Assembly (NCBI GenBank): GCA_004145795.1
Contig: SEIO01000001.1
Coordinates: 248,001-312,000, forward strand
DNA length: 64,000 nucleotides
Reading direction: 5' to 3'
Origin: Lentibacillus lipolyticus
GTDB lineage: Bacteria > Bacillota > Bacilli > Bacillales > Amphibacillaceae
The translations under genes were made by a program, and so were the position numbers. The notes under the pieces were generated by a model. The model saw only the letters and a program-made list of their open reading frames with translations, had not been told where the DNA came from and ran no database searches. This document shows positions 1-8,519 of this stretch, piece after piece; the first letter of the stretch is position 1; the number at the start of each line of letters is the position of its first letter.

Positions 1-33
1 TACGAGCTCAAAATAAATTTAGACCAGCAAGCA

Positions 34-64
34 TAAAAAAATTGGAATCTATTTTGATTCCAAT
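34..64 (-). terminator. Intrinsic terminator of racE
   Basis: A perfect 9-bp inverted repeat (ATTGGAATC / GATTCCAAT, 41-49 and 56-64) with a 6-nt loop is followed on the minus strand by seven T. It overlaps the last codons of racE. Confidence 0.8.
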
Positions 65-873
65 GATCGAAGAATGGCATTTTCGATGGTGACCGAGTCA
101 AAGTGTTCAACGTATTCCTTAAAGATTCCTTCTGTAATTTTGGCAATCACTTCAATCCGTCCTGTTGAATAAAATTGATGCACCGGTGTCTCCTCTCCCT
201 TATACAGAAGATGATGAAAACCGAGGATGGTACTCGCTTCCCTGGCTGTTTCCTCACTAGATGAGATGATGGCAACCTGATTGCCCATAACCCGCTGAAT
301 CGTGTTTTTGATAAGCGGATAATGCGTGCATCCAAGAATGAGTGTATCCATTTCCCCTTTCATCGGTAAAAGGGCGTTTTGGACAACCTCTTCCACCTGC
401 TTTCCTGAGAGACAGCCCTGCTCCACCATTGGGACAAATGATGGACATGCCTGCGACTGGATATGGAGATCCGGGTTAATTTCCTGCAATGCCTTTACAT
501 ATGCATGACTTTGGATCGTCCCTTCAGTTCCGATCACACCTATATGACTGTTCACTGTCTCGTTAATCGCTGCACGTGCTCCCGGCTCGATAACGCCGAT
601 TACCGGAATAGACAGCTTCTCCTTCAATTCATGCAGTGTAAAAGCCGTCGCCGTATTGCAGGCGATGATAAGCATTTTTATATCCTTTTCCAGCAAAAAG
701 TCAACCATTTCCCATGTGAACTTTTTTACTTCTGTACTGGATCTTGGTCCATATGGGCACCGTTGCGTATCACCCAGATATATCAAACGTTCCTTTGGCA
801 GCTGCCGCATCAGTTCTTGTGCAACAGTAAGTCCGCCTACACCAGAGTCAATAACACCTATCGCCTTATGCAA
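49..873 (-). CDS. racE: Glutamate racemase
   Basis: Interconverts L- and D-glutamate in the cytoplasm, supplying D-Glu for peptidoglycan. At 274 residues it has family length. The Asp/Glu racemase signatures are intact: IDSGVGG with Asp9 near the N-terminus, the first catalytic cysteine in ACNTATA (Cys72) and the second in GCTHYPL (Cys182). The ATG start fits the MHKAIGVIDSG beginning. In B. subtilis racE also sits near gerE and the MarR gene ysmB; here only a remnant of that regulator lies upstream. The terminator overlaps the stop codon, so it ends its own transcript. Confidence 0.96.
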   Translation of the reverse strand: MHKAIGVIDSGVGGLTVAQELMRQLPKERLIYLGDTQRCPYGPRSSTEVKKFTWEMVDFLLEKDIKMLIIACNTATAFTLHELKEKLSIPVIGVIEPGARAAINETVNSHIGVIGTEGTIQSHAYVKALQEINPDLHIQSQACPSFVPMVEQGCLSGKQVEEVVQNALLPMKGEMDTLILGCTHYPLIKNTIQRVMGNQVAIISSSEETAREASTILGFHHLLYKGEETPVHQFYSTGRIEVIAKITEGIFKEYVEHFDSVTIENAILRSLESK

Positions 874-895
874 AGAATCGCCTCTTCCGTACTGT

Positions 896-1111
896 TTATT
901 CGTGGTTGACTTGTTTCATTTGTTCATACATGCACTCGAGGAGCTCGGTTAATGTTTCCGTCTGTTCATTAGAAAAGCTTCCCAGAACATCACCCAAGTA
1001 ATCAGGCGAATGTCCCTTATTCAATCCGGGTAACCCCCTAGGCAGCACAATTTATACATACAGTTTATCATAATCTGACGAAAATTGTTGGCTTATGTTG
1101 TGATCCATCAT
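896..1111 (-). pseudogene. Remnant of a MarR-family regulator (ysmB-like), internally deleted
   Basis: An ATG at 1111, preceded by AGCGGAGTGA, opens about 19 codons (MMDHNISQQF...YDKLYV) typical of a MarR N-terminus. A TAA at 1052-1054 interrupts them, and in the same frame about 50 more codons run to the stop at 896-898. Their last 35 (DYLGDVLGSFSNEQTETLTE...) look like a MarR C-terminal helix. The wing-helix core (about 90 residues) is missing. B. subtilis has the MarR gene ysmB at this point between gerE and racE. I read this as a gene killed by an internal deletion. Homology is from memory of the family. Confidence 0.65.
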
Positions 1112-1203
1112 TCACTCCGCTCATGTTGCGTTTGATATTTCCTATAATGGCCTTGTTTTCTAGGGATAATGTCATGATATTAACTTCCGCGAAAAATGTG
1201 CTC

Positions 1204-1230
1204 ACCGTTTATGTGTGTTTTCATAAACTA
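1204..1230 (+). promoter_or_regulatory. Sigma-K type promoter of gerE
   Basis: An AC at 1204-1205 lies 16 nt before CATAAACTA (1222-1230), matching the sigma-K pattern AC / CATANNNTA. It is about 60 nt upstream of the gerE start. In B. subtilis gerE is transcribed by sigma-K. Confidence 0.6.
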
Positions 1231-1289
1231 TAGTGACTAAATAATTACCCTTCGCATGCAGCTCTTTGACAGCAAGGAGGGGTTATCAT

Positions 1290-1514
1290 TTGAAGGACAA
1301 CGACTACAAACCAATGCAATTGTTGACGAAACGGGAAAAAGAAGTATTTGATCTCCTAGTACAGGATAAAACAACGAAGGAAATTGCCCAGGAATTATTT
1401 ATTTCCGAAAAAACAGTTCGAAACCATATTTCCAATTCAATGCAGAAGCTAGGCGTAAAGGGGCGATCACAAGCTGTAGTTGAATTGCTCCGCATGGGTG
1501 AATTAGAACTCTAA
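1290..1514 (+). CDS. gerE: Spore-coat/germination transcription factor GerE
   Basis: Late mother-cell regulator of the LuxR family; it activates and represses sigma-K dependent coat genes. The 74-residue product is almost entirely a LuxR-type helix-turn-helix (LLTKREKEVFDLLVQDKTTK, then the recognition helix around SEKTVRNHISNSMQKLG) and has no receiver domain, as in B. subtilis. The start is TTG at 1290, with AAGGAGGGG at 1275-1282 spaced 7 nt from it; the longer frame from 1266 would place this ribosome site inside the gene. A terminator shared with the converging thioesterase gene follows. Confidence 0.94.
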   Translation: MKDNDYKPMQLLTKREKEVFDLLVQDKTTKEIAQELFISEKTVRNHISNSMQKLGVKGRSQAVVELLRMGELEL

Positions 1515-1532
1515 GTGGAGTACAGCAGCTCA

Positions 1533-1560
1533 AATAGTGTGGGAATCCTCCCACACTATT
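1533..1560. terminator. Bidirectional terminator between gerE and the thioesterase gene
   Basis: A perfect 12-bp inverted repeat (AATAGTGTGGGA, 1533-1544, and its complement 1549-1560) with a 4-nt loop separates two converging genes. Confidence 0.7.
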
Positions 1561-1577
1561 TATTTATGAAGATTCAG

Positions 1578-2018
1578 CTATACCGAAAGTTTAGCTTTCA
1601 TTTTTTCCGACATCGGGACAGGCTTGCCTGATTCTGCGTCCAGGTTCACCATTCTTCCGCGGCCGGTCAGACAAAGCTCACTATCCTTGTTTACACCTAA
1701 GTAATGGATATCAAATGAAGTGGTCCCTATTTGATTTACTTTTACATATAATTTAAGTTTTTCATCAAAGTAAATTTGCTTATGGTAGTCACATTGCAAA
1801 TCAGCAACAATAGGGATGCTTTCATTCTTCTCGCCACTATCGAAAAATCCAGCTTCCTTCAAAAACTCCACTCGTGCTTCCTCAAAATAGATGAAAGCGG
1901 ACACATTATTGACATGTCCAAACATATCCGTTTCTGAAAACCGAATATTTACCGGTATATAAAATGAAAACTCTGAACGCCACTGTTGCATATCTTCAAT
2001 GTATGAAACAGACCGCAT
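1578..2018 (-). CDS. ysmA: Acyl-CoA thioesterase, 4-hydroxybenzoyl-CoA thioesterase family (YsmA-like)
   Basis: A single hotdog domain of 146 residues, family length for YsmA. The motif RFSETDMFGHVNN (around residues 27-39) contains the Asp and the GHVNN turn of 4HBT thioesterases, which hydrolyse acyl-CoA thioesters; the substrate is unknown. The start is ATG at 2018, because AGGAGG lies 9 nt upstream; an in-frame extension to 2084 would run through the sdh terminator. It follows the sdhCAB operon on the same strand but is separated from it by that terminator. Confidence 0.82.
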   Translation of the reverse strand: MRSVSYIEDMQQWRSEFSFYIPVNIRFSETDMFGHVNNVSAFIYFEEARVEFLKEAGFFDSGEKNESIPIVADLQCDYHKQIYFDEKLKLYVKVNQIGTTSFDIHYLGVNKDSELCLTGRGRMVNLDAESGKPVPMSEKMKAKLSV

Positions 2019-2042
2019 ATGAAACGCCTCCTGCCTGTGATT

Positions 2043-2074
2043 AAAATGACCCTCACCTCGGGAGGCAAGGGTCA
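2043..2074 (-). terminator. Terminator of the sdhCAB operon
   Basis: TGACCCT (2047-2053) pairs with AGGGTCA (2068-2074) and inside it CCTC pairs with GAGG, giving a long hairpin followed on the minus strand by TTTT. It lies 22 nt after the sdhB stop. Confidence 0.75.
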
Positions 2075-2096
2075 CCAGTTTCAAAGATTGCTAGTT

Positions 2097-2864
2097 TTAA
2101 TGCGCATGATCACTGCCAAAGAAGTTCTTGAAGGACTGGATATTGGTTGCACGGTTCATGGCAGCAATAGATGTTGTCAATGGAATACCTTTAGGGCAAA
2201 CCTGTACACAGTTCTGAGCGTTACTGCATCCGGAAATGCCGCCATCTTCCATAAGTCCTTCCAGCCGTTCACTCTTGTTCATTTCACCTGTCGGATGTGC
2301 GTTAAACAGCCGAGCCTGTGACAATGCAGCTGGTCCAATAAAATCTGATTTATCATTAACGTTCGGACAAGCTTCTAAGCATACACCACATGTCATGCAT
2401 TTTGATAATTCATAAGCCCATTGCCGTTTTTTCTCCGGCATCCGGGGTCCTGGCCCAAGATCATGAGTTCCATCAATTGGAATCCAAGCCTTTACTTGTT
2501 TTAAAGCATCAAACATCTGTTCACGGTCAACAAACAGGTCACGGATAACCGGAAATGTACTCATCGGTTCCAGGCGGATTGGCTGCTCCAGTTCATCAAC
2601 CAGGGCAGCACAGGATTGCCGTGCTGTCCCGTTAATGACCATGGAACACGCCCCGCAGACTTCCTCGAGGCAGTTCATGTCCCACTGAACCGGAGCTGTT
2701 TCTTCCCCATTCGCATTCACCGGGTTACGGCGAATTTCCATTAGTCCGGAAATGACATTCATATTTTTCTTATATGGAATTTCAAAAGTCTCTTGATAAG
2801 GAGAAGATTCCGGGCTGTCCTGACGGGTGATAATAAACGTGACAGTACTTTGTTCAGCCATCAT
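2097..2864 (-). CDS. sdhB: Succinate dehydrogenase iron-sulfur subunit
   Basis: Carries electrons from the flavoprotein SdhA to cytochrome b558 in succinate:menaquinone reductase (complex II) on the inner face of the membrane. Cysteines for the [2Fe-2S] cluster are in CLEEVCGACSMV...C (about residues 64-84). Two more groups, CMTCGVCLEACP and CSNAQNCVQVCPKG, serve the [4Fe-4S] and [3Fe-4S] clusters. 255 residues is normal for the Gram-positive type. The ATG at 2864 shares one base with the TGA of sdhA, so translation is probably coupled. A GTG three bases earlier is too close to the GGGAG ribosome site. Confidence 0.95.
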   Translation of the reverse strand: MMAEQSTVTFIITRQDSPESSPYQETFEIPYKKNMNVISGLMEIRRNPVNANGEETAPVQWDMNCLEEVCGACSMVINGTARQSCAALVDELEQPIRLEPMSTFPVIRDLFVDREQMFDALKQVKAWIPIDGTHDLGPGPRMPEKKRQWAYELSKCMTCGVCLEACPNVNDKSDFIGPAALSQARLFNAHPTGEMNKSERLEGLMEDGGISGCSNAQNCVQVCPKGIPLTTSIAAMNRATNIQSFKNFFGSDHAH

Positions 2865-4627
2865 CACTTACTCCCTTCGCTTTTTTTGGTGTAATCCCGT
2901 TTACGTGGTTTGATATGTGAAATATCCACATCCTCATACGTAATTACCGGTTCATTTTTCTCTTTGTCATATTGTGCAATGGTTGTTTTTAGGAAGTTCT
3001 CATCATCACGTTCAGGGAATTCAGGCTTATAGTGCGCACCACGTGTTTCATCACGTTTCAGGGCACCATTTGTGATAACCCGCGCAAGCTGCAGCATGCT
3101 TTCCAGCTGACGTGTGAACATGACTCCCTGGTTATTCCATCTGGACGTGTCATTAATGTTAATATTTTCCCAGCGTTCCATTAATTCTTTAATCTTTTCA
3201 TCTGTTTTACGCAATTTATCGTTATGACGGACTACAGTGACATTATCCGTCATCCATTCGCCAAGTTCCTTATGAATCTGGTACGCATTTTCAGTACCAT
3301 CCATTTTCATCAGTTTTTCAAATTTCTCTTGTTCTTCCTTTTCCCTGTCTTCAAATAGTTTGGATGGCAAATCGTCGACATGTTTATCCAAACCGTCAAT
3401 ATATTTAATTGCATTTGGTCCAGCAACGGATCCACCGTAAATAGCAGACAGAAGCGAGTTAGCACCAAGACGGTTGGCTCCGTGCTGTGAATAGTCGCAC
3501 TCACCAGCGGCAAAAATACCCGGAATGCTTGTCATCTGGTCATAATCAACCCACAGACCGCCCATGGAATAGTGGACAGCAGGGAAAATTTTCATCGGTA
3601 CTTTACGTGGGTCTTCACCGACAAATTTCTCGTAAATTTCAATAATACCGCCCAGTTTAACATCTAGTTCTTTCGGGTCTTTATGGGACAAATCAAGGTA
3701 TACCATATTCTCGCCGTTGATTCCCAATTTCTGGTTTACACAGACATCAAAAATTTCGCGTGTGGCAACATCACGCGGTACCAAGTTTCCATATGCCGGG
3801 TATTTTTCCTCAAGGAAGTACCAAGGCTCCCCATCTTTATACGTCCAGACACGTCCACCTTCACCACGTGCGGATTCACTCATTAGGCGTAATTTGTCAT
3901 CACCTGGGATGGCGGTTGGGTGAATTTGAATGAACTCACCATTGGCGTATTTAGCGCCTTGCTGGTACAGGATACTTGCTGCTGAACCGGTATTGATCAT
4001 TGAATTTGTTGATTTTCCGAAGATAATCCCCGGACCGCCCGATGCCAAAATAACGGCATCTGCCGGAAATGACTTGATGTCATGGGAGCGAATGTTCTGT
4101 GCAACAATCCCTCTCCCTACATTTTCTTCATCGACGACCGCACCAACAAATTCCCAGTTTTCATACTTGTTGACATAGCCTTCCACTTCATAGCGGCGCA
4201 CTTGTTCGTCCAACGCATACAAAAGCTGCTGTCCTGTCGTAGCTCCGGCGTAGGCAGTCCGGTGGTGCTGTGTCCCGCCAAAACGTCGGAAGTCAAGCAG
4301 TCCTTCCGGTGTACGGTTGAACATAACGCCCATTCGGTCCAGCATATGAATAATGCTAGGTGCTGCATCACACATTGCCTTCACTGGTGGCTGGTTAGCC
4401 AGGAAGTCACCACCGTAAATGGTGTCGTCAAAGTGAATCCAAGGTGAATCTCCTTCACCTTTTGTGTTAACTGCTCCATTAATGCCGCCTTGGGCACACA
4501 CAGAGTGAGAGCGTTTTACCGGCACGATTGAAAACAGATCAACTTCAGCACCTGCTTCAGCTGCCTTAATGGTTGCCATCAGACCTGCTAATCCGCCGCC
4601 GACAACGATAATTTTTCGGTTACTCAT
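2864..4627 (-). CDS. sdhA: Succinate dehydrogenase flavoprotein subunit
   Basis: Oxidises succinate to fumarate. The N-terminus has the FAD dinucleotide fold (IVVGGGLAGL, residues 7-16). His41 in RSHSVCAQGGINGA is the expected covalent FAD attachment site. The substrate-binding stretch with HRTAYAGATTG and the C-terminal HGANRLGANSLL motif are both present. 587 residues matches the family. It is the middle gene of sdhCAB: 27 nt after sdhC, overlapping sdhB. Confidence 0.96.
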   Translation of the reverse strand: MSNRKIIVVGGGLAGLMATIKAAEAGAEVDLFSIVPVKRSHSVCAQGGINGAVNTKGEGDSPWIHFDDTIYGGDFLANQPPVKAMCDAAPSIIHMLDRMGVMFNRTPEGLLDFRRFGGTQHHRTAYAGATTGQQLLYALDEQVRRYEVEGYVNKYENWEFVGAVVDEENVGRGIVAQNIRSHDIKSFPADAVILASGGPGIIFGKSTNSMINTGSAASILYQQGAKYANGEFIQIHPTAIPGDDKLRLMSESARGEGGRVWTYKDGEPWYFLEEKYPAYGNLVPRDVATREIFDVCVNQKLGINGENMVYLDLSHKDPKELDVKLGGIIEIYEKFVGEDPRKVPMKIFPAVHYSMGGLWVDYDQMTSIPGIFAAGECDYSQHGANRLGANSLLSAIYGGSVAGPNAIKYIDGLDKHVDDLPSKLFEDREKEEQEKFEKLMKMDGTENAYQIHKELGEWMTDNVTVVRHNDKLRKTDEKIKELMERWENININDTSRWNNQGVMFTRQLESMLQLARVITNGALKRDETRGAHYKPEFPERDDENFLKTTIAQYDKEKNEPVITYEDVDISHIKPRKRDYTKKSEGSK

Positions 4628-4654
4628 ATGGAATGCTCACTCCCTATTTCTGTA

Positions 4655-5275
4655 TTAAACTCCGTAAGCAAATTGAATCAATGCTCGCACACCGATATAG
4701 CTGATAGCCAGGAAAACAACCAGTGTGGCGTATGTAGCGATTTTTTGGGACTTCGGTGATTGCGTAATACCCCATGATACCATGAAGCTCCACAGTCCAT
4801 TGGCAAAATGGAACGTAGTAGAAATAACACCGATAATATAAAACCAGAACATGACCGGATTGGATAGGATATTCTCCATCAGGCTATAATCCAGTTCCGC
4901 ATTTCCCATCCCAATTTGCACACGCGTCTCCCAAACATGCCATGCAATAAATACGAAGGTGATAATACCAGTTACCCGCTGCAGATAAAACATCCAATTG
5001 CGGAAATAACCGTAACGTCTTGTATTGTTCTTTGCTACAAATACGATGTAAACCCCTAATATTGCATGGAATAAAATTGGCAGGAAAATAATAACGATTT
5101 CCAGTGCCAGTCTGAACGGCAAATCATGCATGAATCCGGCCGCTTTGTTGAAACTTTCTTCACCATAAACAGCAAAATGGTTAACAACCAAGTGCTGAAT
5201 CAAAAATACACCGATAGGTATTACCCCTAACAGAGAATGGAGCCTGCGGTAAAAAAACTCACGGTGTTCTGCCAT
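4655..5275 (-). CDS. sdhC: Succinate dehydrogenase cytochrome b558 subunit
   Basis: Di-haem membrane anchor of complex II that reduces menaquinone. The 206-residue protein has five hydrophobic segments (about residues 15-32, 58-80, 95-112, 140-160, 178-198). Histidines in the helices that can bind haem include LIQHLVVNHFA, LFHAILGVY, FIAWHVWET and STTFHFANGL, as in B. subtilis SdhC. The start is ATG at 5275 after GAGGGGGG. It is the first gene of sdhCAB. Confidence 0.93.
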   Translation of the reverse strand: MAEHREFFYRRLHSLLGVIPIGVFLIQHLVVNHFAVYGEESFNKAAGFMHDLPFRLALEIVIIFLPILFHAILGVYIVFVAKNNTRRYGYFRNWMFYLQRVTGIITFVFIAWHVWETRVQIGMGNAELDYSLMENILSNPVMFWFYIIGVISTTFHFANGLWSFMVSWGITQSPKSQKIATYATLVVFLAISYIGVRALIQFAYGV

Positions 5276-5341
5276 ACGTTACCCCCCTCAGTCAAGATAT
5301 ATTAGTTTCTAAAAAGTACACTTTTTTGACAATAAAGCTCT

Positions 5342-5390
5342 TTATTATTACTGCCCTTAAAGTGTACAATTTATGACATATTTATTGTAC
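5342..5390 (-). promoter_or_regulatory. Probable sdh promoter with an overlapping inverted repeat
   Basis: On the minus strand TTGTAC (5364-5369) and TAATAA (5342-5347) are 16 nt apart. The -35 box is one arm of an inverted repeat GTACAAT / ATTGTAC (5364-5370 and 5384-5390, 13-nt spacer). The family of any bound regulator is unknown to me. Confidence 0.4.
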
Positions 5391-5454
5391 TTCTATCTAT
5401 GAGGCCCGTCAAGAAAAGGACTGATAAATGTTTCCCCAGCTGAACAATAAGTGC

Positions 5455-5483
5455 TTGCACGTTTATGCGTTTGCATAGATAAT
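5455..5483 (+). promoter_or_regulatory. Probable promoter of yslB
   Basis: TTGCAC (5455-5460), a 17-nt spacer and GATAAT fit a sigma-A promoter. A hairpin (GTGAC..AGGA / TCCTGTCAC, 5514-5537) lies in the leader just before the ribosome site. Confidence 0.5.
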
Positions 5484-5556
5484 AATAATAGAAACAAAAT
5501 TTGAATGACCATCGTGACACAGGAATGCTCCTGTCACTTCGGAAAGGGTGACATCC

Positions 5557-5994
5557 ATGTCAAAAAAACAGGAATTGCCTGTCACATTGCTTGAAGAACT
5601 GTACACAGCCGGTGCAGGTTATGACATTATCAGGTATGTAGGGCTGCCTGATGTGTTTGGCAATCAGGCAAACGCATTACTCTATTTCATGGGAAAAAAT
5701 ATGGCAAGGAAATTTGATTTCCAATCCATCTCCGATATCGTTTATGCTTTTGAAAAATTAGGTTGGGGAAACCTGGAACTGGTGAAGGAAAAAAAGAATG
5801 AACTTACTTTTCAGCTGATGGCTGATGCAATCGTTTATCGTCTGAATTCACCACTGGAAACAGAATTCCGCCTGGAAGCAGGCTTTCTAAGTGAATCTGT
5901 CAGCCATATTAAACAGCGACCATGCGAGTGTGAGGAAGAAATACATAAAAAAATACACCAGATTGAATTCACAGCTATTTTAACGGATTATTAA
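5557..5994 (+). CDS. yslB: Conserved protein YslB (DUF2507)
   Basis: A 145-residue soluble protein of the DUF2507 family, conserved in Bacillaceae next to the sdh operon. It belongs to the V4R-like ligand-binding fold group, but its function is not known. Visible features are the motif GYDIIRYVGLPDVFGNQANALLYFMGKN near the N-terminus, a short helical middle, and a Cys pair (CECEEE) near the C-terminus that could bind metal. The start is ATG at 5557, 8 nt after AAAGGG; the in-frame GTG at 5548 is too close to that site. It is transcribed divergently from sdhC. Confidence 0.82.
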   Translation: MSKKQELPVTLLEELYTAGAGYDIIRYVGLPDVFGNQANALLYFMGKNMARKFDFQSISDIVYAFEKLGWGNLELVKEKKNELTFQLMADAIVYRLNSPLETEFRLEAGFLSESVSHIKQRPCECEEEIHKKIHQIEFTAILTDY

Positions 5995-6102
5995 CGAACT
6001 AAGAACTTCCAGACGGACAGCCTTTCGTAAAGTGTACTTGAAGTGGCTGTTCGCCTGGGTGTATCTCATGCAAAGCGCTATGCCCATAAAAACAGCAGCA
6101 TA

Positions 6103-7899
6103 TCAAGAAGATGTTCCGCTTCCTTTTTCCTCATTTAAGTGAGCAATTATTTTCTCCGCCACATTACGTGGGATGCCTAACTTCGTAATATCTTCCGGCT
6201 CCGCATCACGGATATCATTAACGGAATTAAAATGACTCAGCAAAAGCTGCCTCCGTTTTGCCCCTACTCCTGGAATCTGATCGAGTTCAGACCGGAATAG
6301 ACTTTTCCCGCGCAACTTTCTGTGAAAAGAAATGGCAAAGCGATGAACCTCATCCTGAATACGCTGCACAAGATAAAATTCTTGTGATTTCCTCGGTAGA
6401 TCAATCGCCACTGGCGGGGCACCATATAGCAATTCACTTGTCTTATGTTTTTCATCCTTTGCAAGTCCGCATAAGGGAATATCCAGCCCAAGTTCATTCT
6501 CCAATACATCTGCCGCAGCACTCATTTGGCCTTTGCCCCCGTCAACGATAATTAAATCCGGCAGCGGTTGCTTCTCTTTTAGTACACGTGTGTAGCGCCG
6601 CCGGATGACTTCACGCATCGTATCATAATCATCAGGTCCTTCTACATTTCTAACCTTATATTTCCGGTATTCCTTTTTATCAGGCCGCCCATCCGTGAAT
6701 ACGACCATAGCTGATACTGGATCCGCTCCCTGAATATTGGAGTTGTCAAATGCCTCAATGCGGTGGGGAACCTCGATATGAAGAACGTCCCCCAATTTTT
6801 CAACTGCCTGAATAGTCCGCTCTTCATCACGTTCAATTAGGGAGAACTTTTCCTCCAACGCAATGGACGCATTTTTCACTGCCAAGTCGACCAGCTGTTT
6901 TTTTCTGCCCCGGAATGGTGTATGCACATTTACTTCCAACAAATCATTTAATAAATCCGTCTCTGTACCGATTGGCACAAGAATTTGCTTAGGTTTTAAG
7001 TGGTGCTGATGCAAATAAAACCTGCCGATATAACTTAAAAATGTATCCTCCGGGTCATCAAAAAACGGAAATATAGAGACATCACGTTCAATCAGTTTAC
7101 CCTGGCGGACAAAGAAAACTTGTACACACATCCAACCTTTGTCATAGCTGTAACCGAAAATATCTCTATCAGCCTGATCATTCAACGTCATGCGCTGCTG
7201 TTCCATAACGGACTCAATATGCTGAATCAGATCACGCAATTCTTTCGCCCGCTCAAAGTTTAGCTCCTCACTTGCTTTATTCATTTTATTTTTCAGGTCC
7301 TGCTTGATTGCTTTATGACCACCGTGCAAAAAAGATGTGATATTCTGAATAATCTCCTTATACGTTTCCGCTGAAGCAGGCTTCTCGCTACAGGCGAGGC
7401 ACTGACCCATGTGATAGTACAGGCAAACACGCCCCGGAGGATTGTTGCATTTACGCAGTGGGTACAATTTATCGAGAAGCCTTTTTGTCTCCTTTGCTGC
7501 CAGGACGTTGGGATACGGACCAAAATATTTCCCTTTATCCTTTTTGACATTGCGTGTAATTAAAAGTCTTGGGTGCCGTTCCGATGTTATTTTTAAATAT
7601 GGATATGATTTATCATCTTTCAACAAAACGTTGTACTTCGGATCGTACTTTTTTATTAAATTCATTTCCAATATCAAGGCTTCCATCTCAGAAGTTGTGA
7701 CAATGTACTCAAAATCGTTGATTTCCTGTACGAGCCGTTGTGTTTTTTTGTCATTTGCTCCTGTAAAATAGGACCGCACTCTGTTTTTGAGCATTTTTGA
7801 TTTGCCTACGTATATCACGGTACCGTGCTTGTCTTTCATTAAATAGCAGCCGGGCTGTGAAGGAAGCACTGCCAATTTTTCATTTATTTGCTGGTTCAT
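6103..7899 (-). CDS. uvrC: Excinuclease ABC subunit C
   Basis: Nuclease of nucleotide excision repair; it cuts on both sides of a lesion marked by UvrAB. Domain order is complete: GIY-YIG nuclease (about residues 14-92, PGCYLMKD...VIYVGKS), a UVR motif for UvrB contact (about 205-235), an RNase H-like 5'-nuclease (around [10 protein letters not shown]) and a C-terminal helix-hairpin-helix pair ([18 protein letters not shown]). 598 residues is normal. The start is ATG at 7899 with AGGGGGTGA 8 nt upstream. It lies downstream of trxA as in B. subtilis, with a hairpin between the two. Confidence 0.96.
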   Translation of the reverse strand: MNQQINEKLAVLPSQPGCYLMKDKHGTVIYVGKSKMLKNRVRSYFTGANDKKTQRLVQEINDFEYIVTTSEMEALILEMNLIKKYDPKYNVLLKDDKSYPYLKITSERHPRLLITRNVKKDKGKYFGPYPNVLAAKETKRLLDKLYPLRKCNNPPGRVCLYYHMGQCLACSEKPASAETYKEIIQNITSFLHGGHKAIKQDLKNKMNKASEELNFERAKELRDLIQHIESVMEQQRMTLNDQADRDIFGYSYDKGWMCVQVFFVRQGKLIERDVSIFPFFDDPEDTFLSYIGRFYLHQHHLKPKQILVPIGTETDLLNDLLEVNVHTPFRGRKKQLVDLAVKNASIALEEKFSLIERDEERTIQAVEKLGDVLHIEVPHRIEAFDNSNIQGADPVSAMVVFTDGRPDKKEYRKYKVRNVEGPDDYDTMREVIRRRYTRVLKEKQPLPDLIIVDGGKGQMSAAADVLENELGLDIPLCGLAKDEKHKTSELLYGAPPVAIDLPRKSQEFYLVQRIQDEVHRFAISFHRKLRGKSLFRSELDQIPGVGAKRRQLLLSHFNSVNDIRDAEPEDITKLGIPRNVAEKIIAHLNEEKGSGTSS

Positions 7900-7939
7900 T
7901 GTCAATTCACCCCCTGAACAGAATTTACCTGCCATAAAG

Positions 7940-7970
7940 AACCCCTTGTCACATGTCGTAACAAGGGATT
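7940..7970 (-). terminator. Hairpin between trxA and uvrC
   Basis: AACCCCTTGT (7940-7949) pairs with ACAAGGGATT (7961-7970) with one mismatch. The T run after it is short, so termination of trxA may be partial. Confidence 0.5.
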
Positions 7971-7998
7971 CAGGAACATCACCTATTTAAAGATAACC

Positions 7999-8316
7999 TT
8001 ATGCGGCGTGTTTGTTAATCAAGTCAACCAAAGCTTCCTTCGGCTGAAAACCAACAACCTGATCAACCACTTCGCCATCTTTGAATAACAGCAGTGTTGG
8101 GATGCTCATCACACCGTATTTACCGGCAGTTTCCTGATTCTCATCCACATCAAGTTTCACAATCTGCACTTTATCTTCCATTTCACCATCGATTTCTTCC
8201 AGAACTGGTGCAATCATTTTGCATGGTCCACACCATGGTGCCCAGAAATCAGCCAGTACTAATCCTTCCGAAACCTGCTGATTGAAATTCTGATCAGTGA
8301 CATGTTCAATTGCCAT
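7999..8316 (-). CDS. trxA: Thioredoxin
   Basis: Small cytoplasmic disulfide reductase that serves ribonucleotide reductase, peroxiredoxins and others. The 105-residue product is a single thioredoxin fold with the redox motif WCGPC (Cys29, Cys32), the buried Asp in FWAPW context and the cis-proline in SIPTLLLF. The ribosome site GAGGAGGG is 9 nt before the ATG. The promoter upstream looks Spx-dependent. Confidence 0.97.
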   Translation of the reverse strand: MAIEHVTDQNFNQQVSEGLVLADFWAPWCGPCKMIAPVLEEIDGEMEDKVQIVKLDVDENQETAGKYGVMSIPTLLLFKDGEVVDQVVGFQPKEALVDLINKHAA

Positions 8317-8352
8317 TTTTGCTTTCCCTCCTCTTCATCTAACGTGCATTTC

Positions 8353-8391
8353 AGTATATCATCGATAGTATGTACTCGCTAATACTTTGCT
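8353..8391 (-). promoter_or_regulatory. trxA promoter with Spx-type AGCA element
   Basis: Minus strand: AGCA (8388-8391), then TAGCGA as -35 (8376-8381), a 17-nt spacer and TATACT as -10 (8353-8358). AGCA would fall at about -45 to -42. Spx-activated promoters of B. subtilis, including trxA and trxB, carry an AGCA near -44 and a TAGCG-like -35. Confidence 0.55.
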
Positions 8392-8481
8392 TATACATGA
8401 AACAGCCCATGATTCATTATGGCTCCGCACTTTTGCAAGGGAGGATGAAAGGAATCATTAAGTAAATTTCTATCGCAAGCG

Positions 8482-8513
8482 AAAAGATCTGACCGAATCC
8501 AGTCAGATCTTTT
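8482..8513 (-). terminator. Terminator of the etf/fad operon
   Basis: A perfect 12-bp inverted repeat (AAAAGATCTGAC at 8482-8493 and its complement at 8502-8513) with an 8-nt loop lies 7 nt after the etfA stop. Confidence 0.8.
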
Positions 8514-8519
8514 GACGCT

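Noticed and set aside
463-952. Plus-strand frames of 98-148 codons opposite racE
   Set aside because: They are antisense to a clear glutamate racemase and show no protein family.
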